Source of the DNA: Bacteroides ndongoniae | Lineage (GTDB): Bacteria > Bacteroidota > Bacteroidia > Bacteroidales > Bacteroidaceae | Direction: 5' to 3' | Assembly (NCBI RefSeq): GCF_900108345.1 | Contig: NZ_FNVV01000014.1 | Span: forward strand, 1,473,664-1,537,663 | DNA: 64,000 bases | In this document: positions 51,801 to 59,657 of the stretch, piece by piece | Layout of the letters: every line of letters begins with the position of its first letter | Position numbering within the stretch: the first letter of the stretch is position 1 | Made by a program: the position numbers and the translations under genes | The notes under the pieces: model-generated | Told to the model about the DNA's origin: nothing | The model's input: the letters and a program-made list of their open reading frames with translations, nothing else | The model's database searches: none

Positions 51801-53274
51801 ATTCGGAGAACTGACGGAGTTCAGAGCCGGAGACGGCTGCGGGAACGGTGAAATGCCGTGGAAGTCACAGCACAGCTATGACACACTGGGCTTTGAAACA
51901 GAACGTATGCTACCCGGAGGCGTAATGCGAAGTTTCGCTTACGACAACATTGGCCGCCTTGTGGATGCACGCACGAGAAAGGATGCACGGACACGACACC
52001 TGCGCCGCTACCGCTGGGGCAAGGCTGACCGGCTGCTCGCAACGGAAGATAGCAGACGGGGAACGACACGGTACGGGTACACTCCGAACGGACAGCTGGA
52101 GTATGCCGAGTACGGAGACGGAACGGAACAGTGGAGAAAGAGCGACAGCCTGGGAAACCTGTACCCCGACCCCGACTGCATGGTACGCCGCTTCCTGAAA
52201 GGCGGAGCCATGGAACAGGACGGGAAGTGGCACTGCGAGTATGACAAGGACGGGAATCTGACAGAACGATACATCGGTACGGGAAGATGGCTGGACGGAA
52301 AGAAGGAGCACTGGAAATACAGGTGGAACGCTGACGGATCGCTGGCAAAGGTGGTACGACCTGACGGTGAGGAAGTGACATTCGAATACGATGCGCTGGG
52401 AAGAAGGCTCTCGAAGAGCTTCGGAACGACCGTGACACGATGGATGTGGAACGGGAACGTGCCACTGCACCAGTGGAAGCAGAGACGGAGCTACTCAATG
52501 GAAGAGGATGCGTGGCTGACCGAGGAAGAGCGTAAAGACCGCACGCTCTGGCTCTTTGAGGAGGAATCCTTCGTGCCTGCCGCCATGATAAAAGAAGGCA
52601 GGGCCTACTCTATACTGACAGACCATCTGGGTACACCAACCGAGGCATACGACACGCAAGGCAACGAGGTGTGGAGCAGGACTCTGGATATGAACGGAGA
52701 AGTCATCGAGGAGACCGGAAATATCGGAATGATACCGTTCCTGTTCCAAGGACAGTATTATGACCGAGAGACAGGGCTGGCGTACAACCGATTCAGGTAT
52801 TACTCGCCGCAAATGGGGATGTATATCTCGCAAGATTCGATTGGGCTGGCTGGGGGAATACATAACCTTTACGGGTATGTCAATGATTCCAATACGTGGA
52901 TTGATATATTGGGATTGGCTGGACGTATATGGCTTAATTACGCAAAGATTTGGCATGATAAACGTGCAACAGAAATTTTTGGAGAGGGTGATGGTAGACG
53001 GATTGGAGGAAGAGTTTATGATAAATATGTAGATGGGGTAGATATCGAATTTAAATCTGACAATTTCTCAAAAGGTCCAAGAAGTAAAGAGTCTTTAAAA
53101 AGGATGAATACTCAATTAAATAAGGATATAGCAAATAAATTATCAATGAAAGCTAATCCCCATTGGCATTTTGATCATGATCCAAGAAAAAGTCCTGAAA
53201 TGAGAAGCCTTCTAAGAAAAATGAAGAAAAGTGGTATTACTTGGACATATGGTAAAAATTATTATAGTAAGTAA
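48865..53274 (+). CDS. Rhs effector 3 with a PD-(D/E)XK-like nuclease tip
   Basis: 1469 residues, diverged from Rhs1/2. The N-terminus (about 1-110) is Ala/Gly-rich and helical, unlike Rhs1/2, then comes a PAAR-like part (HPYVGTLLCPQDFMTAAVAS; MGSLTVLADGLPLSGGGTHM). The RHS cage begins near GHPVDVASGTFFTDEEDFW and ends with NRFRYYSPQMGMYISQDSIG and IDILGL (~1350); note DSIGL instead of DPIGL. The 120-residue tip has YVDGVDIEFKSDNF with Asp1390/1393, Glu1395 and Lys1397, then NTQLNKDIA and PHWHFDHDP, fitting a PD-(D/E)XK (restriction-endonuclease-like) toxin. A DNase acting in the target cytoplasm is likely. Confidence 0.85.
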   Translation: MSSGTGYFDQVSAQLEATVGAQMSGVVSGASANAEAGVSPSVNALDTGLKAATALGSLADNVSEAAVLPVLGALGMKGQACLPISKQLDPVIGVDIHLVNIPPATSVPMPHPYVGTLLCPQDFMTAAVASYIPPPPTAEETGDADSAKLAEIGHTALTMAVGMMGATVKIGGFIPRAVASTPTRSIPHVPMGAGFAANSIPIPKNNGHAFMGSLTVLADGLPLSGGGTHMHLDCNDLGMSSVHKVPGLFLPTGVINPIPPVRQILTSPVPVPFNPMAALSRKCMGAFGRLYKKKTEKLADKLHGAVNDKIKSGKLQDMLHKTICTVTGHPVDVASGTFFTDEEDFWIDGPIPLSWERTWYSRSDYQGPLGNGWHHAYDMGIVVEDGILTLRMSDGIPVAFPLPTEKKPSFIRAERKEARKEKDGYCIWDMDEDLYYRFTQKEYDDVHLLESMSDANGFAIRFGYNNKGYLKEITDSAGRKLTVECDERNGHILIIKGPHPENKGEETILASYEYDAEGNMICQRNAVGDAMRYEYQRRLIVKETWRNGLNWFFEYDGSEIGSRCIHTWGDGGIYDHKLQFLDGMTRVLDSHDKPTEYCHKDGLVYRKVDANGGEHRWKYDSDRKLLQETDPAGNSSLYKYDRWGNCTDSSDPGGGSVSAVFFRKGALRNRPLSVTTADGGTWKFDYDTKGNVTKRTNPEGAKTQIEYSEGLAESITDPYGVKTVLSYDKDGNLTEASDSRGNTSSYRYDRLGRCTQVTNPKGAVQTRHYDAIGRVTEVEDFDGNHIHLRYDGIDNLLEYRDDLQKVEYTYSGMWKLTHRKDSRGVVGFHYDREERLRHVINERMQYYEFDLDDVGNVIRETGFDRGTRIYQRDIAGRVTSERLPSGIVREYEYDNASRVTRVSYVTTDEPDQTYQYGISGRLVEATRGESRVEFAYNALGLPVMETADGETIRRTYDRTGQILSLQSTLGANLEYKRNEFGELTEFRAGDGCGNGEMPWKSQHSYDTLGFETERMLPGGVMRSFAYDNIGRLVDARTRKDARTRHLRRYRWGKADRLLATEDSRRGTTRYGYTPNGQLEYAEYGDGTEQWRKSDSLGNLYPDPDCMVRRFLKGGAMEQDGKWHCEYDKDGNLTERYIGTGRWLDGKKEHWKYRWNADGSLAKVVRPDGEEVTFEYDALGRRLSKSFGTTVTRWMWNGNVPLHQWKQRRSYSMEEDAWLTEEERKDRTLWLFEEESFVPAAMIKEGRAYSILTDHLGTPTEAYDTQGNEVWSRTLDMNGEVIEETGNIGMIPFLFQGQYYDRETGLAYNRFRYYSPQMGMYISQDSIGLAGGIHNLYGYVNDSNTWIDILGLAGRIWLNYAKIWHDKRATEIFGEGDGRRIGGRVYDKYVDGVDIEFKSDNFSKGPRSKESLKRMNTQLNKDIANKLSMKANPHWHFDHDPRKSPEMRSLLRKMKKSGITWTYGKNYYSK

Positions 53275-53895
53275 ATGGATAGAATTTCTTTAAAGAAACA
53301 TATAGTTAAAACAATTGAAACATCGCCCCATATAGATGGATATAAATGTTTAAATAAATTATGCTATAAAGACTTGTTTGTGTTTTGTAAACATTTAGAG
53401 GATATATATTATAGCTATATTATATTTAGGTTGAGTCAATCAAATTCAATAAACGTCTCACTGTGGGTTGGTCCAATTGATAGGCCTGATGATGGGTTAT
53501 ATAGTTTATCTGCAAATATAGAATTAAAAATAGTAACAAATGCATTATATAATGAATCCTTAATTGAAAATTGTCATAACAGAATCAACAACATAATTGA
53601 TTCTAATATATTGTCAAATCTAATCACGGTATCTAAAAGAGAGTTAACTACTCCTTCTTTTGGATTGGAAAGAAACTATGTATACAATAATTTTATATTA
53701 CCATTTTTTCAATTAGTAATTGAAAAATGTAAAGATAAGGCTGTTTTAAGGGATAAGAAAAAAACAGCTCCAATAATAATTGATATATATAACAAATTAA
53801 ATCAAAAACAAAAATCTTTTTTTTGTAAGATTGGAAAAGATGAGACTGTAAATATAATATGGGAGTTATGTTATATTTATTCTTATAATAATTAA
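53275..53895 (+). CDS. Candidate immunity protein for Rhs3
   Basis: 206 residues, cytoplasmic, very AT-rich, starting at the base after the rhs3 stop. Helical with many Asn and Ile; begins MDRISLKKHIVKTIETSPHI and contains a Cys/Tyr-rich part (KCLNKLCYKDLFVFCKHLED). No family recognised. A cytoplasmic protein fits a nuclease toxin. Position is the only evidence of the pairing. Confidence 0.65.
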   Translation: MDRISLKKHIVKTIETSPHIDGYKCLNKLCYKDLFVFCKHLEDIYYSYIIFRLSQSNSINVSLWVGPIDRPDDGLYSLSANIELKIVTNALYNESLIENCHNRINNIIDSNILSNLITVSKRELTTPSFGLERNYVYNNFILPFFQLVIEKCKDKAVLRDKKKTAPIIIDIYNKLNQKQKSFFCKIGKDETVNIIWELCYIYSYNN

Positions 53896-53901
53896 TCTAT
53901 A

Positions 53902-54018
53902 GTGAATCGGAATATCGGGGTAGGTACATCACCTAATGACAATACTTGTATTAATGGTAAAATCTTGAAAAATATGAAAACGTACTTTGAAGATAAAATG
54001 AAAAAACTACACCTTTGA
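53902..54018 (+). other. Possible remnant of a displaced toxin tip or gene
   Basis: A 38-codon frame from GTG at 53902 (an in-frame stop lies 9 bp upstream) encodes NRNIGVGTSPNDNTCINGKI, then LKNMKTYFEDKMKKLHL. It reads like the end of a real protein but has no body. Together with the following ~165 bp, which hold no gene, it may be what is left of an orphan rhs tip or immunity gene. Confidence 0.3.
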
Positions 54019-54186
54019 TAAAGGTATTAAAATGATTGTACTCCCAGTATCCAGAAAGTTGGGAATGAAAGAACGGACATTCCTGCCCATCTTCAACAAC
54101 TCGCCACTGTAATCAGAGCAGAAGCTAGTACATAAATATAGACACATTATTTGATAAATAAGTTTATATAAAAGAAAGGACTCATT

Positions 54187-55425
54187 ATGAAAAAAGATAT
54201 AGATTTGGGCTATGAAATACCAGAAAAGCCTTTGACAGGTAGAAAGCACATCTCCATCTTAATTGGAGCTGGCTTTTCTGCGCCACAAGGGTATCCGATA
54301 GGAAATACTCTGAATGAGAATATATTGGACTTTGAAAAATATAATGCAGATTTTTCACCAAGTGGTGTATTATGTTGCTCAACAACTGGAGAAAAACCAG
54401 CTTTTCAAGAAGAAGGGATACTTAATCTGCATCAAAAACATTTCGTATTTTGCAAGCGTCTAATAAAAAAGTATGCAGAGACACATAAGTTCGACTATGA
54501 AGAGTTTTATGACTTTATAAAAAGTGAAGAAGTATATAACTCATGCTACGAAACATTGTGTGATGATTTATTAGACGAATATACAGACTATGGAAGTTTC
54601 GTCTTCAGTCTCCCCGACATCTATAATCAGATGGTGAGATATTTGTTGAGAGATAAAGATGGTAATTCTTTTTACGAAAACCAGCCATTCCACGTAGGAT
54701 ATGTGGAACATTACGATGGCTTTCTGAAATACCTAAATCACTTGAAAGAAGATTATATCATTGATGTGCATACACTGAACCATGATTTACTTTTTGAATC
54801 TTTTAATAAGACTGAATATATCAATGGTAGCATTTCTGACGGCTTTGATGAATATGGTTCGGAGTTCTATGGAATACTGAATAGAGACAATGCTACTTAT
54901 CATTGCCGGTTAGAAAGATACGCAGCCAGATACGACGCTCCTATAAGGCTTTATAAATTACATGGTAGCTTAGATTATGTGCCTTATTACAAGACTGTTG
55001 AGAACAATTTCATGATACCCATTAAGTATGTGAAAATAAGGGAAGGTATTGGCGTGAGTGACTTATTAAGAGGAATACGAAGCAAAATAGGTTATGAAAG
55101 TTGCCCGATTGCTTACCACGCCGATTTTCTGACCGGCACAACCTCTAAAATAGAAAGATACAACAATCCTTTACTTTTCAAGAAACTCTTCAAAAGATTC
55201 AGAAAGAACCTGCGAAATGCAGAAAAACTGATAATCATAGGATATGGATGTAAAGACGAAGGAATTAACAAAATGATATTGGAGAACTTTGATTTCGCCC
55301 ACAAGAGTACTTATATCTTTGATAAGTATGCAGGTAATAAAGTACGCGACTTTGGCAAAAAACTCTCGGCCAAGGTAATAGATGGAATTGAAATTGAAGA
55401 TATAGTTCCTGAAATGTTTCAATGA
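54187..55425 (+). CDS. SIR2-like NADase/deacylase-fold protein 1
   Basis: 412 residues. The SIR2 Rossmann fold is indicated by SILIGAGFSAPQGYPIG (about 24-39), TLNHDLLFE (the TxNxD region, about 196-204), LYKLHGSLDY (KLHGS, about 257-266) and LIIIGYGCKDEGIN (GYxxxDxxIN, about 344-357). SIR2-like proteins of this architecture in bacteria usually hydrolyse NAD+ during phage infection and often work with a partner. It has no signal peptide. The next gene, 16 bp downstream, is a second SIR2-like protein. The cluster sits inside T6SS cargo beside an AbiC-like gene. Confidence 0.8.
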   Translation: MKKDIDLGYEIPEKPLTGRKHISILIGAGFSAPQGYPIGNTLNENILDFEKYNADFSPSGVLCCSTTGEKPAFQEEGILNLHQKHFVFCKRLIKKYAETHKFDYEEFYDFIKSEEVYNSCYETLCDDLLDEYTDYGSFVFSLPDIYNQMVRYLLRDKDGNSFYENQPFHVGYVEHYDGFLKYLNHLKEDYIIDVHTLNHDLLFESFNKTEYINGSISDGFDEYGSEFYGILNRDNATYHCRLERYAARYDAPIRLYKLHGSLDYVPYYKTVENNFMIPIKYVKIREGIGVSDLLRGIRSKIGYESCPIAYHADFLTGTTSKIERYNNPLLFKKLFKRFRKNLRNAEKLIIIGYGCKDEGINKMILENFDFAHKSTYIFDKYAGNKVRDFGKKLSAKVIDGIEIEDIVPEMFQ

Positions 55426-55441
55426 GTAAATATAGCGAATT

Positions 55442-56728
55442 ATGGAAAATAATCGTACAACATTTTTAATAGGTGCAGGAACACCGCTTGACTTGGTTTT
55501 ACCACAAGATGTGATTAAACCTGCAACTACAAAAATCACAGAAGATGTTTGCAGACCTTACAAAAATTATCTTACTCAAGGGGATACAATAACTATTGTA
55601 AATGATATCTACAACTGGCTCATGGAAAATTATCCATCAGAGTGTTCTAATCCATATATAAGTGGAACACCTGCCCCCTATATTCATTTTGAACATTTGT
55701 TTCACGTATTAGAGATGTTAGATGCTTACAGTTGGGTATGGAACAAAAAATGTAATAATCCGAATAGATATCCGGTTTTTGCTCCTTTCACCAAACCGAA
55801 TATAGACTTTGATCCTAATACACTTCGTTCTGTCATGGACCAATTTATCCTCAGAATAATGGATATTGTAAATGGGTATGATTCCAACATCATGAAAGAA
55901 CAGGTGAATGAATGGTATTGGAGATTTTATCAACAGTTTGGCGAAAACAGTGACTTCTTTGTATTAAACTATGACACTACAATTGAGAAATCAATAGAAA
56001 ATTATGAGGATGGATTTGAACTGGATGAAATTCAAGATGCATTCCTACGGTTCAATCCCAAGAAGTTGTTTGAAAATCCGAATGGCTTATCTACTATAAA
56101 TCATCTGCATGGATGTATAAATTATTACTTCCAGTCATATAAAGATCCGAATACTGATATTTATAATTATCTATCAAATGACTTATATAAATATCCTGAC
56201 TATGAGATAGTTAAAGGATTGATGATGGGACGAGGACAAAGCCAGCCTTGTACCCAATCAGGAGAAACATATTATTCTTCTCCAATCGTTACAGGATTGC
56301 GTAAAACGGATAAGCTAAACTGCGTTCCATTTGACTTTTATCATGCCAATATGACCAACTGTATCATCAGAAATCACAAACTGGTAATTGCAGGATATAG
56401 CTTTGGAGATTTGTATTGCAATAACCTCCTGGAAAGAATGAATTTCTTGCATGGAAACCAAAAGCGCATTGTACTTATTGATTTTTGGAAGATTCCCAAA
56501 GAAAATAGAATGCATGGAGGATATTGGCTAAGTCAGAATCAAGGAAGATTTCTTTGTCGCATAACTGATTGTGGGGATTTCAATGGAGTTATTCGTCAAC
56601 TATATAAAAACGAAAATCCCCGAACAGGTGCCCTATACAGCGACAATGGATGCCTAATGGTATTACCAAAAGGATTCAAACATGCAGCGGCCTGCTGTGA
56701 TGAAATCCTTGCTTTCTTGAACTCATAG
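55442..56728 (+). CDS. SIR2-like protein 2, diverged
   Basis: 428 residues. It keeps FLIGAGTPLDLVLP at the N-terminus (GAGxS changed to GAGTP), FFVLNYDTTIE (TxNYD with Leu for Thr), INHLHGCINYYF (LHGS changed to LHGC) and KLVIAGYSFGDLYCN (GYSFxDxxxN). The fold is clear but several NAD-site residues differ from protein 1, so one of the pair may be catalytic and the other regulatory or sensing. It is 16 bp after protein 1, in the same unit, and tail-to-tail with an AbiC-like gene. Paired SIR2 proteins of this form are not a system I can name. Confidence 0.75.
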   Translation: MENNRTTFLIGAGTPLDLVLPQDVIKPATTKITEDVCRPYKNYLTQGDTITIVNDIYNWLMENYPSECSNPYISGTPAPYIHFEHLFHVLEMLDAYSWVWNKKCNNPNRYPVFAPFTKPNIDFDPNTLRSVMDQFILRIMDIVNGYDSNIMKEQVNEWYWRFYQQFGENSDFFVLNYDTTIEKSIENYEDGFELDEIQDAFLRFNPKKLFENPNGLSTINHLHGCINYYFQSYKDPNTDIYNYLSNDLYKYPDYEIVKGLMMGRGQSQPCTQSGETYYSSPIVTGLRKTDKLNCVPFDFYHANMTNCIIRNHKLVIAGYSFGDLYCNNLLERMNFLHGNQKRIVLIDFWKIPKENRMHGGYWLSQNQGRFLCRITDCGDFNGVIRQLYKNENPRTGALYSDNGCLMVLPKGFKHAAACCDEILAFLNS

Positions 56729-56756
56729 AAGCAGAATAAACCAACAGCGAGGAGGA

Positions 56757-57854
56757 TTACTCGCTATAGTTTATCCACTCTAACTTAATAGGAAGATGTT
56801 TTTGATGTTGACCGCCATTTATCATAAATATCATAACAGCCCGTCTAACCATGCTATGGTACTTGTATGTATCTTTACATATCTCCTTGAAGAATGCCAT
56901 ATCTATTAAATATTGAAAATACCACTGTAGTTCCTTCTCTTCATTAAGATGGTTCTCATAATAATCCAACTGATTTATGAAATAGCAGAACAACTCGTCA
57001 TTATTCATCTGCCCCTCTATTAACCTTACATATTCCTTTATGGAATCAGCCAAGAAAGCAGGCATCGGATTCGCTTCATATTGTCGGTTAGAACAACAGG
57101 AAGAACTTCCATTTATACCATTTTGAGCTTCTATTTTTCCACGTATGAAAGTCAGCTCCCTATGTATATACTTAAAATAGTTCTTGAAGTTACTTGAACA
57201 TCCTGCACCACAACCACAATCCAGAACTTCGTTATATTTACTCCACATTTTGGATATACTTATGTCCTGCTTAACGGACATTCGTTCAAAGAACTCAACA
57301 AACTCTGCAAAATGACAATGCTTGTACCTCAAACATCTGTTTTTGGCATACAATATATTATGCTGTGCAAACATCTGTGTAAAAGTCGCATCAAATGAGG
57401 CTCTTTCGGCAGCTTTCTGTTGTGACTTCAAAGCCCTATTGGAATTCGTAAATGCGGTATAGGCATAAAAGACAGTTATCAACGTAAAGATTGCAGACAA
57501 GCAAGTGGCAAAACCTCCCCAAGTTTCCCATTCTGTTGAGATATTCTTATTCACTATCCAGAAAAACTCCCCTTCATTAAAAATGCAAACAAGAAGTAAG
57601 AAAAAAATCAACACAAAAGCCAGAATAAAAGATATAAGGAAATATTTCCATTTACTTTCTACAAATCCAATAGGTAAAAATCGATGCATGAATTTGTTGC
57701 CAGAACACATTGTTACTAATAACATCATTAGTAATATCCATAATATCAATGATATTATGTCAACAACACTATCACAAAGGTTTATATTATTTCCCATAAT
57801 TGTGTTAGAATTAAGATATTTGACAATCTTATCAATCTTCATTGAATATAGCAA
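56757..57854 (-). CDS. Putative phage abortive-infection protein (AbiC-like)
   Basis: 365 residues (Met6 and Met20 are other possible starts). Three membrane spans lie at about 31-50, 71-93 and 112-134. Between spans 2 and 3 is a periplasmic piece; after span 3 comes YTAFTNSNRALKSQQKAAER, then ASFDATFTQMFAQHNIL, the pattern of putative AbiC membrane proteins, followed by a Cys-rich loop (DCGCGAGC) and a helical cytoplasmic part. Such proteins are thought to act as membrane effectors of phage defence. It is convergent with the SIR2 pair (28 bp apart). The Cys-rich segment is unusual and may bind metal. Confidence 0.65.
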   Translation of the reverse strand: MLYSMKIDKIVKYLNSNTIMGNNINLCDSVVDIISLILWILLMMLLVTMCSGNKFMHRFLPIGFVESKWKYFLISFILAFVLIFFLLLVCIFNEGEFFWIVNKNISTEWETWGGFATCLSAIFTLITVFYAYTAFTNSNRALKSQQKAAERASFDATFTQMFAQHNILYAKNRCLRYKHCHFAEFVEFFERMSVKQDISISKMWSKYNEVLDCGCGAGCSSNFKNYFKYIHRELTFIRGKIEAQNGINGSSSCCSNRQYEANPMPAFLADSIKEYVRLIEGQMNNDELFCYFINQLDYYENHLNEEKELQWYFQYLIDMAFFKEICKDTYKYHSMVRRAVMIFMINGGQHQKHLPIKLEWINYSE

Positions 57855-57866
57855 AACTCACAATAA

Positions 57867-57903
57867 AAAAGATGTCTGTTCTTACCCCGAGCAAACATCT
57901 TTT
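57867..57903 (-). terminator. Terminator of the 57928-58245 gene
   Basis: Read leftwards, AAAGATGTTTG pairs with CAGACATCTTT (one mismatch), followed by TTTATTG. It lies 25 bp after the stop of the small gene and just upstream of the AbiC-like gene. Confidence 0.65.
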
Positions 57904-57927
57904 CAAGAATATAGATTCTTTATACAT

Positions 57928-58245
57928 TTATGGATTTACACTATTTACAGCACTCTGCAACCGTTCAATATTTGCATGTAAAAAAGCATATTCATAATTA
58001 ATAAGATTATTATACTCTTCTATTGCTTTTTGGGCATACTTTGTATCTTTAGAACAATCATATTCAAATTCATACGCATAACCGATAAAAAAAGGTACTG
58101 CCGGGTCTTTGCCCCGTAGTTTATCCAGATCCAATCTACCTTCTTTACGCATTTGAGCATCTTGTACATTTAATGTTTTGTCTATTGCCTGATCCATGGC
58201 TTTAAAAATATCACGCTTTTCCTTTATTATTTGCCTTATATCCAT
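57928..58245 (-). CDS. Small helical protein, unknown
   Basis: 105 residues, charged and helical (MDIRQIIKEKRDIFKAMDQA). It contains a Tyr-rich segment (GYAYEFEYDCSKDTKYAQKA). Has its own terminator and faces away from the Tae4 gene. No family recognised. A role in the AbiC/SIR2 group or as a T6SS accessory protein is possible, but nothing in the sequence shows it. Confidence 0.6.
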   Translation of the reverse strand: MDIRQIIKEKRDIFKAMDQAIDKTLNVQDAQMRKEGRLDLDKLRGKDPAVPFFIGYAYEFEYDCSKDTKYAQKAIEEYNNLINYEYAFLHANIERLQSAVNSVNP

Positions 58246-58432
58246 TGCATTATTTTTTAATTTCTTCTACAAAGATACCTAATTTCATTATTAACATTAA
58301 TAAGTTCCTGAAAATATTTTCAAGTATCAATAAGTTTTATTATATTACGAGCCAACTTATGGTTCCTTTAAGATGAAGCAACTACTTGAAGCTATTCTAT
58401 AATGAATGTTTAACGAACTAAAAAAGAACATT

Positions 58433-58885
58433 ATGAGCATTACTTATTCAACACTGAGTTCCAACTTCAGCAAAGTTAAGGATCTACCAACATCAGCGGT
58501 CGGTAAACTAATCGGCGGAAAAGTAGAAGAGAACATAAAAGCCGGCTTCTTCACCAACGCATGCGCAATACGTCTGTCGTATGCCTTTAACTATTCAGGT
58601 ATGCCCATATCACGCTATGACGGTGCCACATCTTCGGGAAAGGACAAGAAATGGTATCTTTATAGAGTAACTGACATGCTTAGCTTCATCAAGCAAAAGA
58701 TAGGCGGCACACCGATAAAAGGGAAAAAACTGGAAGACTTCAAAGGGAAAAAAGGTATCATAATCTTCAAGAACTGTAATTGGAGTGATGCTTCCGGACA
58801 TGTGGATTTGTTTAATGGTGAAAAAGTGGAAGGAAAAGCTTATTTTACGGATTGTGGCGATGTTGAGCTCTATGTTTTACAATAA
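58433..58885 (+). CDS. Tae4-family T6SS peptidoglycan amidase effector
   Basis: 150 residues from ATG 58433; the frame is open from an earlier ATG at 58406, but the family starts near MSITYSTL. The Tae4 hallmarks are clear: NACAIRLSYAFN with catalytic Cys44 and SGHVDLFNG with catalytic His123, a papain-like fold. Tae4 enzymes cut the D-Glu-mDAP bond in Gram-negative cell walls. It has no signal peptide; delivery is through the T6SS. Two residues before the Cys are the usual N-A. The lipoprotein gene 15 bp downstream is the likely immunity. Confidence 0.85.
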   Translation: MSITYSTLSSNFSKVKDLPTSAVGKLIGGKVEENIKAGFFTNACAIRLSYAFNYSGMPISRYDGATSSGKDKKWYLYRVTDMLSFIKQKIGGTPIKGKKLEDFKGKKGIIIFKNCNWSDASGHVDLFNGEKVEGKAYFTDCGDVELYVLQ

Positions 58886-58900
58886 CCTATAGAAAGAATC

Positions 58901-59410
58901 ATGAACAGAACCCTATTGTATTTTTCATTCATCTGCACAGTCGGGCTTGCATGTTGTACGAGAACGCCTGACGAGAAGTTGTTCGTGGTCGAAGATAACG
59001 GTTTATTCGGATATGTCTCAGAAAATGGTGATACTGTAATACCATGTATGTATCCATTTGCCTATACCGACACAATCAATCATATTGGATTTGTGGCTGA
59101 AGGAAACGGGAAAATAGTATGCCTTGACAAAAAAGGCAATAAGCTTTTTAACGTATTCAAGTATGACAATGGACCAGACTACCCACAAGAAGGGCTATTC
59201 AGAATTATAGACGAAGATGGTGCCATCGGATTTGCAGATACTCTGGGAATAGTAATCATCCCTCCAAGCTATAAATTTGCCTTCCCTTTCAAAGATGGCA
59301 AGGCAAAGGTTACGTATGAAGGACAATCTGTAAGCAACGGTGAATATACTGTCTGGGAATCTTCTTCCTGGATATTTATTGATAATCCTTTAAGGAAAGA
59401 GGAGAAATAA
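58901..59410 (+). CDS. WG-repeat lipoprotein, candidate immunity to the Tae4 effector
   Basis: 169 residues. The N-terminus has a signal peptide and a lipobox (VGLACC, Cys18 or Cys19), so it is an envelope lipoprotein. The mature part has WG-type repeats (NGLFGYVSENGDTVIPCMYP at about 34-53; DGAIGFADTLGIVIIPPSYK at about 106-125), each with a G-x-V/I-x-x-x-G-x-x-V/I-I-P core. It is 15 bp after the amidase gene. Periplasmic or membrane-bound immunity is expected for a wall-cutting effector. It is not similar to the classical Tai4 fold as far as can be seen, so it may be a replacement immunity protein. Confidence 0.7.
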   Translation: MNRTLLYFSFICTVGLACCTRTPDEKLFVVEDNGLFGYVSENGDTVIPCMYPFAYTDTINHIGFVAEGNGKIVCLDKKGNKLFNVFKYDNGPDYPQEGLFRIIDEDGAIGFADTLGIVIIPPSYKFAFPFKDGKAKVTYEGQSVSNGEYTVWESSSWIFIDNPLRKEEK

Positions 59411-59457
59411 AGATAACCATTTTGAGCTAATTTGATTGATTAATAGTGTGAAAAAGA

Positions 59458-59491
59458 GAGCCAGCTAATTGTTTATTAGCCGGCTTTCTTT
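59458..59491 (+). terminator. Terminator after the Tae4/immunity unit
   Basis: AGCCAGCTAAT pairs with ATTAGCCGGCT (one mismatch) and is followed by TTCTTTT. It lies about 48 bp after the stop at 59410. Confidence 0.85.
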
Positions 59492-59657
59492 TATTGGTAT
59501 GTTCGCTGATTATTCCTTTCAAAGTTTGGTAAGCAATACGAAAAAAGGTTCCCTTTTTCATAGGAAACTGTTTCAATCGACTTGCCCAATAAAACTACAT
59601 AAGCATTTTTGTATAAATCAAATAATTGAGCAATATAAAGATAGGCATTAAATATAG

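Noticed and set aside
26426..53274. CRISPR array or tandem DNA repeats in the rhs genes
   Set aside because: The repeated pattern is at protein level (YD/RHS motifs) with irregular spacing; no identical short repeats with unique spacers are present anywhere in the window.
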